From contig CAPAOL010000025.1 of the NCBI GenBank assembly GCA_948579315.1, positions 1-50,201 of the forward strand: DNA of 50,201 nucleotides, given 5' to 3'. Positions 8,761 to 16,685 of this stretch are shown here, in pieces. Numbering within the stretch: position 1 is the first letter of the stretch; each line of letters begins with the position of its first letter. A program made the translations under genes and the position numbers. The notes under the pieces are model-generated. The model was not told where the DNA came from. It was given only the letters and a program-made list of their open reading frames with translations, and did no database searches. This DNA comes from an uncultured Phocaeicola sp. Its GTDB lineage: Bacteria; Bacteroidota; Bacteroidia; Bacteroidales; Bacteroidaceae.

Positions 8761-9663
8761 ATGAAAAAGATTGCTTTATGGGCTATGTGCATAGCCGTAA
8801 TGGTGTTGTCGGGTTGCCGGAAGGCTCCGGAATGGAAAGCGGAACATGTGTTTGTCATCGGTTTGGACGGATGGGGCGCCTACAGTGTGGCAAAGGCGGA
8901 TATGCCGAACGTGAAGGCGTTGATGGATGCCGGATGCTACACGTTGAAAAAACGCAGTGTACTTCCTTCATCCAGTGCTGTAAATTGGGCTTCCATGTTT
9001 ATGGGGGCAGGTCCTGAACTGCACGGGTACACGGAGTGGGGATCAAGAACGCCCGAACTACCTTCGCGTGTGCTGAACGAGCATGGCATTTTCCCCACCG
9101 TGTTCAGCGAGTTGCGCAAGGCGGCTCCCGATGCCGAGATGGGCGTACTGTATGAATGGGATGGTATCAAGTATCTGGTAGATACGCTGGCTTTGAACCA
9201 TCATGCGCAGGCACCCGACTATAACACGCATCCTACGGCTTTGTGTGACATGGCCTGTGAGTATATTATGCAGAAGAAACCGGTGTTGAGTGCTTTCTGT
9301 TTCGACAACCCTGACCACGTAGGGCACGGTGACGGACACGATACTCCGGCTTATTATGCCAAACTGAAAGAACTGGACGGCTATGTGGGCCGTATTGTGG
9401 ATGCCATCAAGGAAGCGGGTATTTATGAAAACAGCATCATTATTGTCACCGCTGATCATGGGGGAATCAATAAGGGACATGGCGGAAAGACCATGGAGGA
9501 GATGGAAACGCCGTTCATTATCGCCGGAAAGAACATCAAGAAGGGGGGAGCTTTCGAAGAGAGCATGATGCAGTTTGACTGTGCGTCTACTATAGCATCT
9601 GTTTTCAATCTGGAGCAACCGCAGGTGTGGATAGGACGCCCCATGACACAGGTGTTTGAATAA
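8761..9663 (+). CDS. Alkaline-phosphatase-superfamily phosphodiesterase/pyrophosphatase-like lipoprotein
   Basis: A 300-residue exported lipoprotein (lipobox LSGC at about residue 18). It has the metal-site layout of the type I phosphodiesterase/nucleotide pyrophosphatase branch of the alkaline phosphatase superfamily: GLDGWG near residue 34, a Ser-rich nucleophile loop SSSAVNWASM near 69, DNPDHVGHGDGH near 182-193, TADHGGINKGHGG near 230-242. Such enzymes use two zinc ions to split phosphodiester or phosphomonoester (sometimes sulfate) bonds, here in the periplasm. It is shorter than the usual 400-residue NPP proteins but close to compact bacterial members. It lies 17 bp before the symporter gene, so release of a phosphorylated solute followed by uptake of the freed product is plausible. 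Substrate unknown. Confidence 0.82.
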   Translation: MKKIALWAMCIAVMVLSGCRKAPEWKAEHVFVIGLDGWGAYSVAKADMPNVKALMDAGCYTLKKRSVLPSSSAVNWASMFMGAGPELHGYTEWGSRTPELPSRVLNEHGIFPTVFSELRKAAPDAEMGVLYEWDGIKYLVDTLALNHHAQAPDYNTHPTALCDMACEYIMQKKPVLSAFCFDNPDHVGHGDGHDTPAYYAKLKELDGYVGRIVDAIKEAGIYENSIIIVTADHGGINKGHGGKTMEEMETPFIIAGKNIKKGGAFEESMMQFDCASTIASVFNLEQPQVWIGRPMTQVFE

Positions 9664-9680
9664 AAGATGAAGCGGATACT

Positions 9681-11564
9681 ATGAAATTGCATATCGTTGA
9701 TATTCTGATTATTTGTGCTTATCTGATGGTTATTGTCGCCATCGGGTTGTTTTTGAAAAAGAAGGCGGCAAAGAATATGGATTCTTATTTTTTGGGCGGA
9801 AAGTCGTTGCCGTTTTATATGTTGGGGCTGTCGAATGCATCGGGCATGTTTGATATTACCGGCACCATGCTGATGGTGTATTGGGCTTTTGCTTATGGGT
9901 TCAAAAGTCTGTGGATTCCATGGTTGTGGCCCGTGTTCAATCAAATTTTCCTGATGGTCTATCTGTCGGTGTGGCTCCGCCGGAGCAATGTGCTGACGGG
10001 CGCCGAATGGATAAAGACCCGTTTCGGGCAGGGGCGGGGGGCTACGCTCTCGCATACTATTGTCATTGTCTTTGCTCTGCTCAGCGTGCTGGGCTTCTTG
10101 AGCTACGGGTTTATCGGAATCGGCAAGTTCATGGAGATCTTTTTTCCGTGGGAGGTAGTGTTGCAGTATGTGCCCTGGGATATTCCGGTACAATATGTGC
10201 CTCATTTTTACGGCATTTTCTTTACGGCCATTGCTACCTTCTATGTGATGCTGGGCGGTATGCTCAGCATTGTGTGGACGGATGTGGTGCAGTTCCTCAT
10301 CATGACGGTGGCGGGTGTGGTCATTGCCATTATCGGGATGAACATGGTGGCTCCTGAAATGATCCGGGAATTTGTGCCTGCAGGGTGGGAGTCGCCTTTC
10401 TTCGGCTGGACGCTGGACATTGACTGGAGTGAACGGATGAGTTTGCTGACGGAACGCATGGCGGACGAACCTTACAGCCTGATGGGTGTCTTTGTGATGA
10501 TGGCGTTGCTGAAAGGGATTTTTATGAGCATGGCGGGACCTGCTCCGAACTATGACATGCAGAAGATCCTGTCGTGCAAGTCACCCAAGGAGGCGGCGCT
10601 GATGAGCGGTTCGGTATCGGTCATTCTGCTGATTCCGCGTTATCTGATGATTATGGGGTTTGCGTTGCTGGCTATCTATTTCTTTAAAGTGGATGGAGGA
10701 CTGGAACAGATGACGGCTGTCCACACGGATTTCGAAACAATTCTTCCTCACCTGATTACGAAGTATGTGCCGGTGGGGCTGGCGGGTTTGTTACTGGCAG
10801 GATTGCTGTCGGCATTCATGTCTACATTCGCTTCTACGGTGAATGCGGCACCGGCCTATGTGGTGAATGATATTTATCTGAAGTATATCACCCCAGGGGC
10901 TTCCGTCAGAACACAGATACGGGCGAGTTACCTCGTTTCGGTACTGGTGGTGGTTATCAGTACGGTGATGGGCTTTTTTCTGAAGGATATCAACGAGATT
11001 TTCCAGTGGATTGTGGGCGCGTTGTTCGGCGGATATATTGCCGCCAATGTGTTGAAGTGGCACTGGTGGCGGTTTAATGGTGAAGGGTATTTCTGGGGAA
11101 TGACCTCGGGTGTGGTGGCTGCCATTGTGATGAAGTTCACGGTGCCCAATTCGCTGGTACTTTATTTTTTCCCCGTGTTGTTCGGCATTTCGCTGGTGGG
11201 TTGTATCGTGGGTACGTATTCGGCACCTCCTACTGACGAGGAGACGCTGGTGAACTTCTATATCCGGGTACGTCCGTGGGGGTGGTGGAAACCGGTGGCG
11301 GCCAAGGCGGTAGCACGCTATCCGCAGGTGACGCGCAACCGCCATTTCAAGCGGGATATGTTCAATGTGGCGATTGGTATCGTGTGGCAGTGCTGTCTCA
11401 CTATTGTGCCCATGTATCTGGTGGTGCGCGGTACGGGGGGACTCATTGCGTCGGTGTTGCTGCTGGTGGTGACCACCGTGGTGTTGAAATATACCTGGTA
11501 CAGGCCGTTGTGCAGGGAAGAGAAGGAATATGATGAGTTGATGAAACGTATCGGAATGGACTGA
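9681..11564 (+). CDS. Sodium:solute symporter (SSS family)
   Basis: A 627-residue inner-membrane protein with about 13-14 predicted helices from residue 5 on. SSS-family traits include KNMDSYFLGGKSLPFYMLG (about 33-51), SNASGMFDITGTM, TGAEWIKTRFG and FMSTFASTVNAAPAYVVNDIY (about 376-396), the last being the signature stretch near the sodium site. It probably imports the sugar or organic product made by the upstream periplasmic enzyme with sodium. Translation follows the phosphodiesterase gene by 17 bp, and a strong hairpin terminator follows at 11642. It is longer than most sugar symporters because of a C-terminal extension with additional hydrophobic segments (from about residue 545). Confidence 0.9.
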   Translation: MKLHIVDILIICAYLMVIVAIGLFLKKKAAKNMDSYFLGGKSLPFYMLGLSNASGMFDITGTMLMVYWAFAYGFKSLWIPWLWPVFNQIFLMVYLSVWLRRSNVLTGAEWIKTRFGQGRGATLSHTIVIVFALLSVLGFLSYGFIGIGKFMEIFFPWEVVLQYVPWDIPVQYVPHFYGIFFTAIATFYVMLGGMLSIVWTDVVQFLIMTVAGVVIAIIGMNMVAPEMIREFVPAGWESPFFGWTLDIDWSERMSLLTERMADEPYSLMGVFVMMALLKGIFMSMAGPAPNYDMQKILSCKSPKEAALMSGSVSVILLIPRYLMIMGFALLAIYFFKVDGGLEQMTAVHTDFETILPHLITKYVPVGLAGLLLAGLLSAFMSTFASTVNAAPAYVVNDIYLKYITPGASVRTQIRASYLVSVLVVVISTVMGFFLKDINEIFQWIVGALFGGYIAANVLKWHWWRFNGEGYFWGMTSGVVAAIVMKFTVPNSLVLYFFPVLFGISLVGCIVGTYSAPPTDEETLVNFYIRVRPWGWWKPVAAKAVARYPQVTRNRHFKRDMFNVAIGIVWQCCLTIVPMYLVVRGTGGLIASVLLLVVTTVVLKYTWYRPLCREEKEYDELMKRIGMD

Positions 11565-11641
11565 TAGACAAAAAAGGGTAAATGTGTCAAAACTAAAATG
11601 GCTACCCCGCAAAGTTACAGATCGTATTTATAACACTTAAA

Positions 11642-11690
11642 AAAGGGTCGTATCAAGCTCTGTATTGAGTAATGATACGGCCCTTTCTTT
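11642..11690 (+). terminator. Rho-independent terminator after the symporter gene
   Basis: Stem AAAGGGTCGTATCA (11642-11655) pairs with TGATACGGCCCTTT (11673-11686) with one G-U pair, followed by CTTT. It ends the + strand operon. No gene is seen between here and the pseudogene at 11788. Confidence 0.8.
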
Positions 11691-11787
11691 AGCCTTTTAG
11701 GATGTTCAAATGCCAGATTATAAGTTCATATTTTCAAAAACAGAGTTTTGACATCCTCTTTTTGTCTGTCAATATCAACCGGAAGGT

Positions 11788-12278
11788 TTAGCTCACTTCG
11801 GGCGGCTCCAGTATGCGGCTGGCGTACTCATGTTGTAGCGGTAGCTCGACACCTTGTTTCATCAGTATTCTTCCGGAGAACATTTTGTTGTCCAGTGGCA
11901 GCGGACGGGCATCTTTTCCGGTTTAGTTCCGTGATGCGGTATTGCTTGTCGGCTTTCAGCCTGTCCATGCGGAAACGGGGAATAATCTGATTGCAATAAT
12001 GCTGAATCTTGTAGGCAAGAACACGGCATGTTTTTTCTGTGGGGTGTAGAGCATCAGTGAGAAAGCACCTCTATCATTGTAAGGCGAGATGAGACGGTAT
12101 GATAAATTGCCCAGCTGTATCATCGGAGGGATTTTCTTGTAGGTAATAATGGCTTCACGTTTTCGGGAACGGACAACGGCAGGGAGGTGTTCGGAGTAGC
12201 TATCAGAATATCTTGTTCCTATACCCGGAGCGGAAAGGAAGAGAAGAGGCATAAGTTTGCCGGAAGTAGTTTTTTCAT
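11788..12278 (-). pseudogene. Decayed GH36 alpha-galactosidase (C-terminal fragment with frameshifts)
   Basis: Reading the - strand from an ATG at 12278, a start-like peptide MKKLLPANLCLFSS breaks after a few codons. A second frame carries IITYKKIPPMIQLGNLSYRL and ISPYNDRGAFSLMLYTPQKK. A third carries IPRFRMDRLKADKQYRITEL. The last section reads RILMKQGVELPLQHEYASRI and stops at 11788. These pieces match the order of the C-terminal beta-domain of GH36 alpha-galactosidases (pattern SPYE..ASLMYV..KAVFFAYK, PRFRM.GLDP.K.YR.TELN, SGRFLM..G). The catalytic barrel, about 500-600 residues, is absent, so it has an internal deletion plus at least two frameshifts. It cannot be functional. It may mark an older galactoside locus eroded from this site. 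Confidence 0.7.
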
Positions 12279-12441
12279 GGGATGGTATTTTTTTGAAGAA
12301 TAATGATCTGTATGTTTGGAATTATGCAAAAATGAAAGAAGTTTTTGGCATTTTATGATAGAATATTATTCATGTGGCACTATGTGCGCATTTTATGTAA
12401 TTATGAGGTGCTTTTCCGCAATAAATATCAAGGAATCTTTT

Positions 12442-12449
12442 TATCTTTG
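12442..12449 (+). promoter_or_regulatory. Predicted -7 box for the aldo/keto reductase operon
   Basis: TATCTTTG is a perfect Bacteroidetes -7 box 39 bp before the start codon at 12489. No convincing TTTG -33 element lies about 20 bp upstream; only a T-rich stretch is seen (CTTTTCC, 12410-12416). Confidence 0.5.
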
Positions 12450-12488
12450 CGAATATTGGTAATCAGTGCTTAAGTATAAAAAAAGGTT

Positions 12489-13871
12489 ATGGAAAAGAGA
12501 GATAAAGAGGAAATGAGCCGCAGGAAGTTTCTGAAGATAGTAGGCGTCAGTGCGGCTGCATCGGCGGCAGCCCTGTATGGTTGTGCATCCGAAGGGAAAC
12601 CGGCTTCATCCGAGGCTTCTGTATTGGGCGAAGTGCCTGTGGATAAAATGACGTATCGCGTTTCCCCCAAAGGGGAGCGTGTCTCACTTTTAGGATATGG
12701 ATGTATGCGCTGGCCGTTGAAACTTGCACCGGACAGCGATGGAAATGTGATAGATCAGGATGCGGTGAATGAACTGGTGGATTATGCTATCGCTCACGGA
12801 GTGAATTATTTCGATACATCTCCTGTTTATTGCCAAGGGTTTTCTGAAAGAGCCACCGGTGCGGCCTTGAAACGTTATCCCCGCGAAAAGCTCTTGATTG
12901 CGACAAAGATGTCCAATTTCCAAAACTATACTCGTGAGAATTCCATCAAGATGTACCATCAGTCGATGAAAGAATTGCAGACGGATTATCTGGATTATTA
13001 TTTGCTTCATTCCGTAGGTGGAGGGGAAGGAATCAAGACTTTCCATGACCGTTATATTGACAATGGAGTTCTTGACTTTTTACTAAAAGAGCGTGAAGAA
13101 GGCCGTATTCGTAATTTGGGATGGTCATTTCACGGATCGGTGGAAGTGTTTGATTATTTGCTGTCGCTGGATGTGAAATGGGATTTTGTGCAAATTCAGA
13201 TGAACTATGTAGATTGGCGCCATGCTTCGGGTAGAAATGTTAACGCGGAATATTTGTATGGAGAGTTGGCCAAGCGTGGAATTCCGGCTGTGATTATGGA
13301 GCCGCTGTTGGGAGGACGTTTGTCTAAACTGAACGACCACCTGGTGGCGCGCTTGAAGCAGCGTCGCCCGGAGAACAGTGTGGCATCGTGGGCGTTCCGT
13401 TTTGCCGGTACGTATCCCAACGTGTTGTGTGTGCTGAGTGGAATGACTTATATGGAACATTTGCAGGATAACCTTCGGACTTATTCGCCCTTGGAACCTT
13501 TGAATGAGGAAGAAAAAGAGTTCTTGGAAGAAACAGCCCAATTGATGCTGAAGTTCCCTACGATTCCTTGCAATGACTGCAAATATTGTATGCCCTGTCC
13601 TTACGGGTTGGATATTCCGGCGATTCTGGTGCATTATAATAAATGTGTCAACGAAGGAAATGTGCCTAAAAGCAGTCAGGATGAGAATTACCGCCGTGCA
13701 CGGCGTGCTTTCCTGATAGGTTATGATCGTAGTGTGCCCAAACTGCGGCAGGCAAGCCATTGTACCGGATGTAACCAGTGTAATCCGCATTGCCCTCAAA
13801 GCATTGATATTCCCAAAGAACTGCATCGCATAGACGCATATGTGGAACAGTTGAAACAAGAGACTTTATAA
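12489..13871 (+). CDS. Tat-exported aldo/keto reductase with C-terminal 4Fe-4S clusters
   Basis: A 460-residue protein with a twin-arginine signal (SRRKFLKIVGVSAAASAAAL followed by YGC, which may be lipidated), then an aldo/keto reductase barrel. Tetrad residues are visible: Asp and Tyr in YFDTSPVY near 107, Lys in IATKMS near 138 and His in LLHS near 173. The C-terminus adds two cysteine clusters, CNDCKYCMPCP near 360 and CTGCNQCNPHCP near 424, typical of 4Fe-4S-containing aldo/keto reductases. It probably works as a redox enzyme outside or at the cytoplasmic membrane, exchanging electrons with the polyferredoxin encoded 29 bp downstream. Substrate unknown. Export of a nicotinamide-type reductase is odd, and suggests electrons come through the Fe-S partner instead. 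Confidence 0.88.
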   Translation: MEKRDKEEMSRRKFLKIVGVSAAASAAALYGCASEGKPASSEASVLGEVPVDKMTYRVSPKGERVSLLGYGCMRWPLKLAPDSDGNVIDQDAVNELVDYAIAHGVNYFDTSPVYCQGFSERATGAALKRYPREKLLIATKMSNFQNYTRENSIKMYHQSMKELQTDYLDYYLLHSVGGGEGIKTFHDRYIDNGVLDFLLKEREEGRIRNLGWSFHGSVEVFDYLLSLDVKWDFVQIQMNYVDWRHASGRNVNAEYLYGELAKRGIPAVIMEPLLGGRLSKLNDHLVARLKQRRPENSVASWAFRFAGTYPNVLCVLSGMTYMEHLQDNLRTYSPLEPLNEEEKEFLEETAQLMLKFPTIPCNDCKYCMPCPYGLDIPAILVHYNKCVNEGNVPKSSQDENYRRARRAFLIGYDRSVPKLRQASHCTGCNQCNPHCPQSIDIPKELHRIDAYVEQLKQETL

Positions 13872-13900
13872 TGGAATGGATAAACATGATAAAATAACGA

Positions 13901-15433
13901 ATGCTTATGTTACGTAAAATAAGACTTGCCGCCGCCCTTTTGTTCTTTACAATGATCACGTTGCTGTTTTTGGATTTTACTGGAACTGTGCATGGTTGGT
14001 TTGGCTGGATGGCGAAAATACAGTTCCTTCCTGCCGTGCTGGCATTGAATGTGGGGGTGGTGATAGCCCTTGTTTTGTTGACTCAGCTTTTGGGGCGTGT
14101 CTATTGTTCGGTTATCTGTCCGTTAGGGGTGTTTCAAGATATCATTTCCTGGGTTTCGGGAAAGGTAAAGAAGAATCGTTTCCGCTACTCGCCTGCTTTG
14201 TCGTGGTTACGCTATGGGGTATTGGTAGTGTTTGTCGTCGCTTTGGTAGCAGGGGTGGTTTCATTGGCGGCGTTGATTGCTCCTTACAGTGCATACGGCC
14301 GTATCGTTTCTAACCTGCTGACACCTTTGTATCAGTGGGGGAACAATGTACTTGCCCTATGGGCGGAGCGTGTGGACAGTTATGCTTTTTATTCGGTAGA
14401 TGTTTGGATGAAAGGTCTTTCTACTTTTGCAGTTGCAGTGGGTACTGTGATTGTGCTTTTTATTTTGGCATGGCGTGGAGGAAGAACTTATTGCAATACC
14501 ATTTGCCCGGTGGGTACAGTATTGGGAATCTTATCTAGATATTCTTATTTTAAACCGGTTATTGATACGTCTAAATGTAATGGTTGCGGACTTTGTGCTC
14601 GTAATTGCAAGTCTTCCTGCATTAATCCCAAAGCACATGAGATTGATTATTCCCGTTGTGTTGCTTGTATGGATTGTCTAGGCAAGTGCCGCCAAGGGGC
14701 AATAAAATATGTATCGGGGCAGATGCTTCTGAAGAAACAGGCTCCGGCAAGTGAAGGAATTGGCAAACAGGTTTCTCAGGCGTCTTTAAACAAAGAAAAG
14801 GTAGATACTGCACGGCGTGGGTTCTTTACGGTTTCGGCTTTGATTGCTGCAAGTGTTGCCGTAAAAGCTCAGGAAAAGAAAGTGGATGGCGGTCTGGCTC
14901 CTCTTATAGATAAGAAAGTTCCCAAGCGTGCCACTCCTATTGTTCCTGCGGGAGCATTGAGTTTCCGTCATTTTGCGCAGCACTGTACGGCTTGTCAGCT
15001 TTGTGTGTCGGTGTGCCCTAATCAGGTATTGCGTCCGTCCGGTGATTTGAAACATCTGATGCAGCCCGAGATGTCTTACGAACGTGGATATTGTCGTCCT
15101 GAGTGTGCGAAATGTGCAGAAGTATGTCCTACTGATGCTATTCACTTGGCTGATCTGACAGAGAAGTCATCTGTACAGATTGGTCATGCTGTGTGGGTTG
15201 CTCAGAATTGTATAGTGAACACAGATGGGGTAAGTTGTGGAAATTGTGCCCGTCATTGTCCTACGGGGGCTATCTTGATGGTTCCTAAAGATGCCGATGA
15301 TGAAAAATTACTTAAGATACCGGTTGTGAATACAGAACGTTGCATCGGTTGTGGCGCTTGTGAAAATCTTTGTCCGAGCCGCCCGTTTAGTGCTATTTAT
15401 GTAGAAGGTCATGAGATGCATCGTATTATCTGA
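13901..15433 (+). CDS. NapH/NapG-like membrane polyferredoxin
   Basis: A 510-residue protein. The N-terminal 215 residues hold about five membrane helices and the two NapH-type motifs CSVICPLG (near 69) and CNTICPVG (near 198). Two ferredoxin clusters follow, CNGCGLCARNC (near 226) and CVACMDCLGKC (near 253). Near residue 305 an internal ARRGFFTVSALIAASVAVKA looks like a twin-arginine signal. After it come four more clusters: CTACQLCVSVCP, CRPECAKCAEVCP, CGNCARHCP and CIGCGACENLCP. The order matches a NapH quinol-oxidising ferredoxin joined to a NapG-like ferredoxin. It likely carries electrons between the quinone pool and the exported reductase encoded just upstream. Start at ATG 13901; a second ATG at 13907 is equally possible. 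Confidence 0.88.
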   Translation: MLMLRKIRLAAALLFFTMITLLFLDFTGTVHGWFGWMAKIQFLPAVLALNVGVVIALVLLTQLLGRVYCSVICPLGVFQDIISWVSGKVKKNRFRYSPALSWLRYGVLVVFVVALVAGVVSLAALIAPYSAYGRIVSNLLTPLYQWGNNVLALWAERVDSYAFYSVDVWMKGLSTFAVAVGTVIVLFILAWRGGRTYCNTICPVGTVLGILSRYSYFKPVIDTSKCNGCGLCARNCKSSCINPKAHEIDYSRCVACMDCLGKCRQGAIKYVSGQMLLKKQAPASEGIGKQVSQASLNKEKVDTARRGFFTVSALIAASVAVKAQEKKVDGGLAPLIDKKVPKRATPIVPAGALSFRHFAQHCTACQLCVSVCPNQVLRPSGDLKHLMQPEMSYERGYCRPECAKCAEVCPTDAIHLADLTEKSSVQIGHAVWVAQNCIVNTDGVSCGNCARHCPTGAILMVPKDADDEKLLKIPVVNTERCIGCGACENLCPSRPFSAIYVEGHEMHRII

Positions 15434-15450
15434 ATGAAATAGAAAGGAAG

Positions 15451-15870
15451 ATGGATGAATTAATCAGATTGTTGCATGAAGGCGGCTATTCCTGTGTTAT
15501 CAGAAAGGAAGAGATCCGTACTTTTACCCAACGCGGGGTAGCCGATTTATATGATTTGCTGAATCAGCATCCGGTCTTTTTGCATGGAGCGCAGGTTGCT
15601 GACAAGGTGGTAGGAAAAGCAGCTGCCGCATTGATGGTGCTGGGGGGTGTCCGGGAGGTTTATACGGATATCATCAGTGAGCCTGCATTGGCTGTATTGC
15701 ACAAGGCGAATATTAGGGTGGAGTGTGTTCAAATAGTTTCTCGTATTTGGAACAGAAACCGGACAGGCTGGTGTCCTTTGGAAACTCTTTGCTATGAGTT
15801 GGAATCGCCTGAGGCTATGTATCCGGTGATTCAGAATTTTGTGGAAAGGATGAGGGGCTTCGGAAGCTAA
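15451..15870 (+). CDS. DUF1893 (TM1506-like) protein
   Basis: A 139-residue cytoplasmic protein starting 17 bp after the polyferredoxin gene, hence the third gene of the same operon. The pattern LLHEGGYSCVIRKEEIRTFT, GVADLYDLLNQHP, GAQVADKVVGKAAAALMVLG and ALAVLHKANIRVEC fits the DUF1893 family, whose known structure has a cytidine-deaminase-like fold. The blocks VVGKAAA and the later cysteine region (WCPLETLC) are the conserved parts. A reactive-site or nucleotide-related function has been suggested for the fold, but the cellular role is unknown. Its link to an Fe-S redox pair recurs in anaerobes to my knowledge, so a role in maturation or protection of that pair is possible. Confidence 0.8.
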   Translation: MDELIRLLHEGGYSCVIRKEEIRTFTQRGVADLYDLLNQHPVFLHGAQVADKVVGKAAAALMVLGGVREVYTDIISEPALAVLHKANIRVECVQIVSRIWNRNRTGWCPLETLCYELESPEAMYPVIQNFVERMRGFGS

Positions 15871-15993
15871 CTTCGTGGTTCTTGTCTTGTTTCAAATGTG
15901 CTGATGATGCTGTACGTTCGGAGAGTAAACGTTTTGCATATAATCTTAACTAATGTTGTCTGTCAGATGGTTTTCTTCGAAACTTAATGAAAT

Positions 15994-16027
15994 TTTGCTA
16001 GGAATTCTTAAATCTTCATTATCTTTG
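15994..16027 (+). promoter_or_regulatory. Predicted promoter of the XRE-cupin gene
   Basis: TTTG at 15994-15997 and a perfect -7 box TATCTTTG at 16020-16027 are 22 bp apart, slightly long for the consensus. The start codon at 16048 follows. It probably also drives the acyl-CoA synthetase gene. Confidence 0.55.
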
Positions 16028-16047
16028 AAGCATAAAACAATAAGATT

Positions 16048-16602
16048 ATGAGTGACCAGATAAAACAAATAGCTGAGCGTCTCCAGGGATTAAGGGACGT
16101 TCTGGAACTGACTCCTGATGAAGTGGCTAAAAGTTGCCAGCTTTCAGTGGAAGAGTATTTGGGTATGGAAAGCGGGGAGAAAGATATTTCTGTCAGTGCT
16201 TTACAGAAAATAGCCCGTAAATACGGTATTGCATTGGATGTATTAATGTTTGGTGAAGAACCTAAGATGAGTTCTTATTTTCTGACCCGTTGTGGTTCAG
16301 GAGTGTCGGTAGAACGGACCAAGGCGTATAAATATCAGTCATTGGCTTCCGGTTTTCGCGGGCGTAAGGCTGATCCTTTTATTGTGACTGTAGAACCGAA
16401 ACCGGAAAATACTCCGATTCATTTTAACTCACATGAGGGACAAGAATTCAATTTGGTTATTGAAGGAAGAATGTTACTTAATATAAATGGAAAAGAATTG
16501 ATCTTGAATCCAGGTGACAGTCTTTATTTTGATTCTTCTATTCCACATGGTATGATGGCATTGGATGATAAGACTGTGAAATTCTTGGCAGTAATATTAT
16601 AA
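16048..16602 (+). CDS. XRE-family transcriptional regulator with C-terminal cupin domain
   Basis: A 184-residue protein with a helix-turn-helix domain at about 5-65 (LRDVLELTPDEVAKSCQLS and VSALQKIARKYGIALDVLM) and a small beta-barrel cupin domain at about 105-184 (HFNSHEGQEFNLVIEGRM and LNPGDSLYFDSSIPHGM). Such HTH-cupin proteins sense a small ligand and control neighbouring metabolic genes. The acyl-CoA synthetase gene starts 84 bp downstream in the same direction, so it is the likely co-transcribed partner and target. The cupin has His and Glu in the first motif and His in the second, so metal binding is possible. Confidence 0.9.
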   Translation: MSDQIKQIAERLQGLRDVLELTPDEVAKSCQLSVEEYLGMESGEKDISVSALQKIARKYGIALDVLMFGEEPKMSSYFLTRCGSGVSVERTKAYKYQSLASGFRGRKADPFIVTVEPKPENTPIHFNSHEGQEFNLVIEGRMLLNINGKELILNPGDSLYFDSSIPHGMMALDDKTVKFLAVIL

Positions 16603-16685
16603 TAAATTGAGATTAAAAAGACAGCGTTGTCATTGACTGCAACTATTTCTAATTTTTGGTTCTCAATTTTTAATTGAATAAGATT

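Noticed and set aside
10791..11612. Antisense frame of 273 codons over the symporter gene
   Set aside because: It is rich in His, Arg and Gln as expected from reading a membrane-protein gene backwards; no domain recognised.
11748..11990. Open frame of 80 codons on the + strand
   Set aside because: It is antisense to the GH36 relic and has no features of its own.
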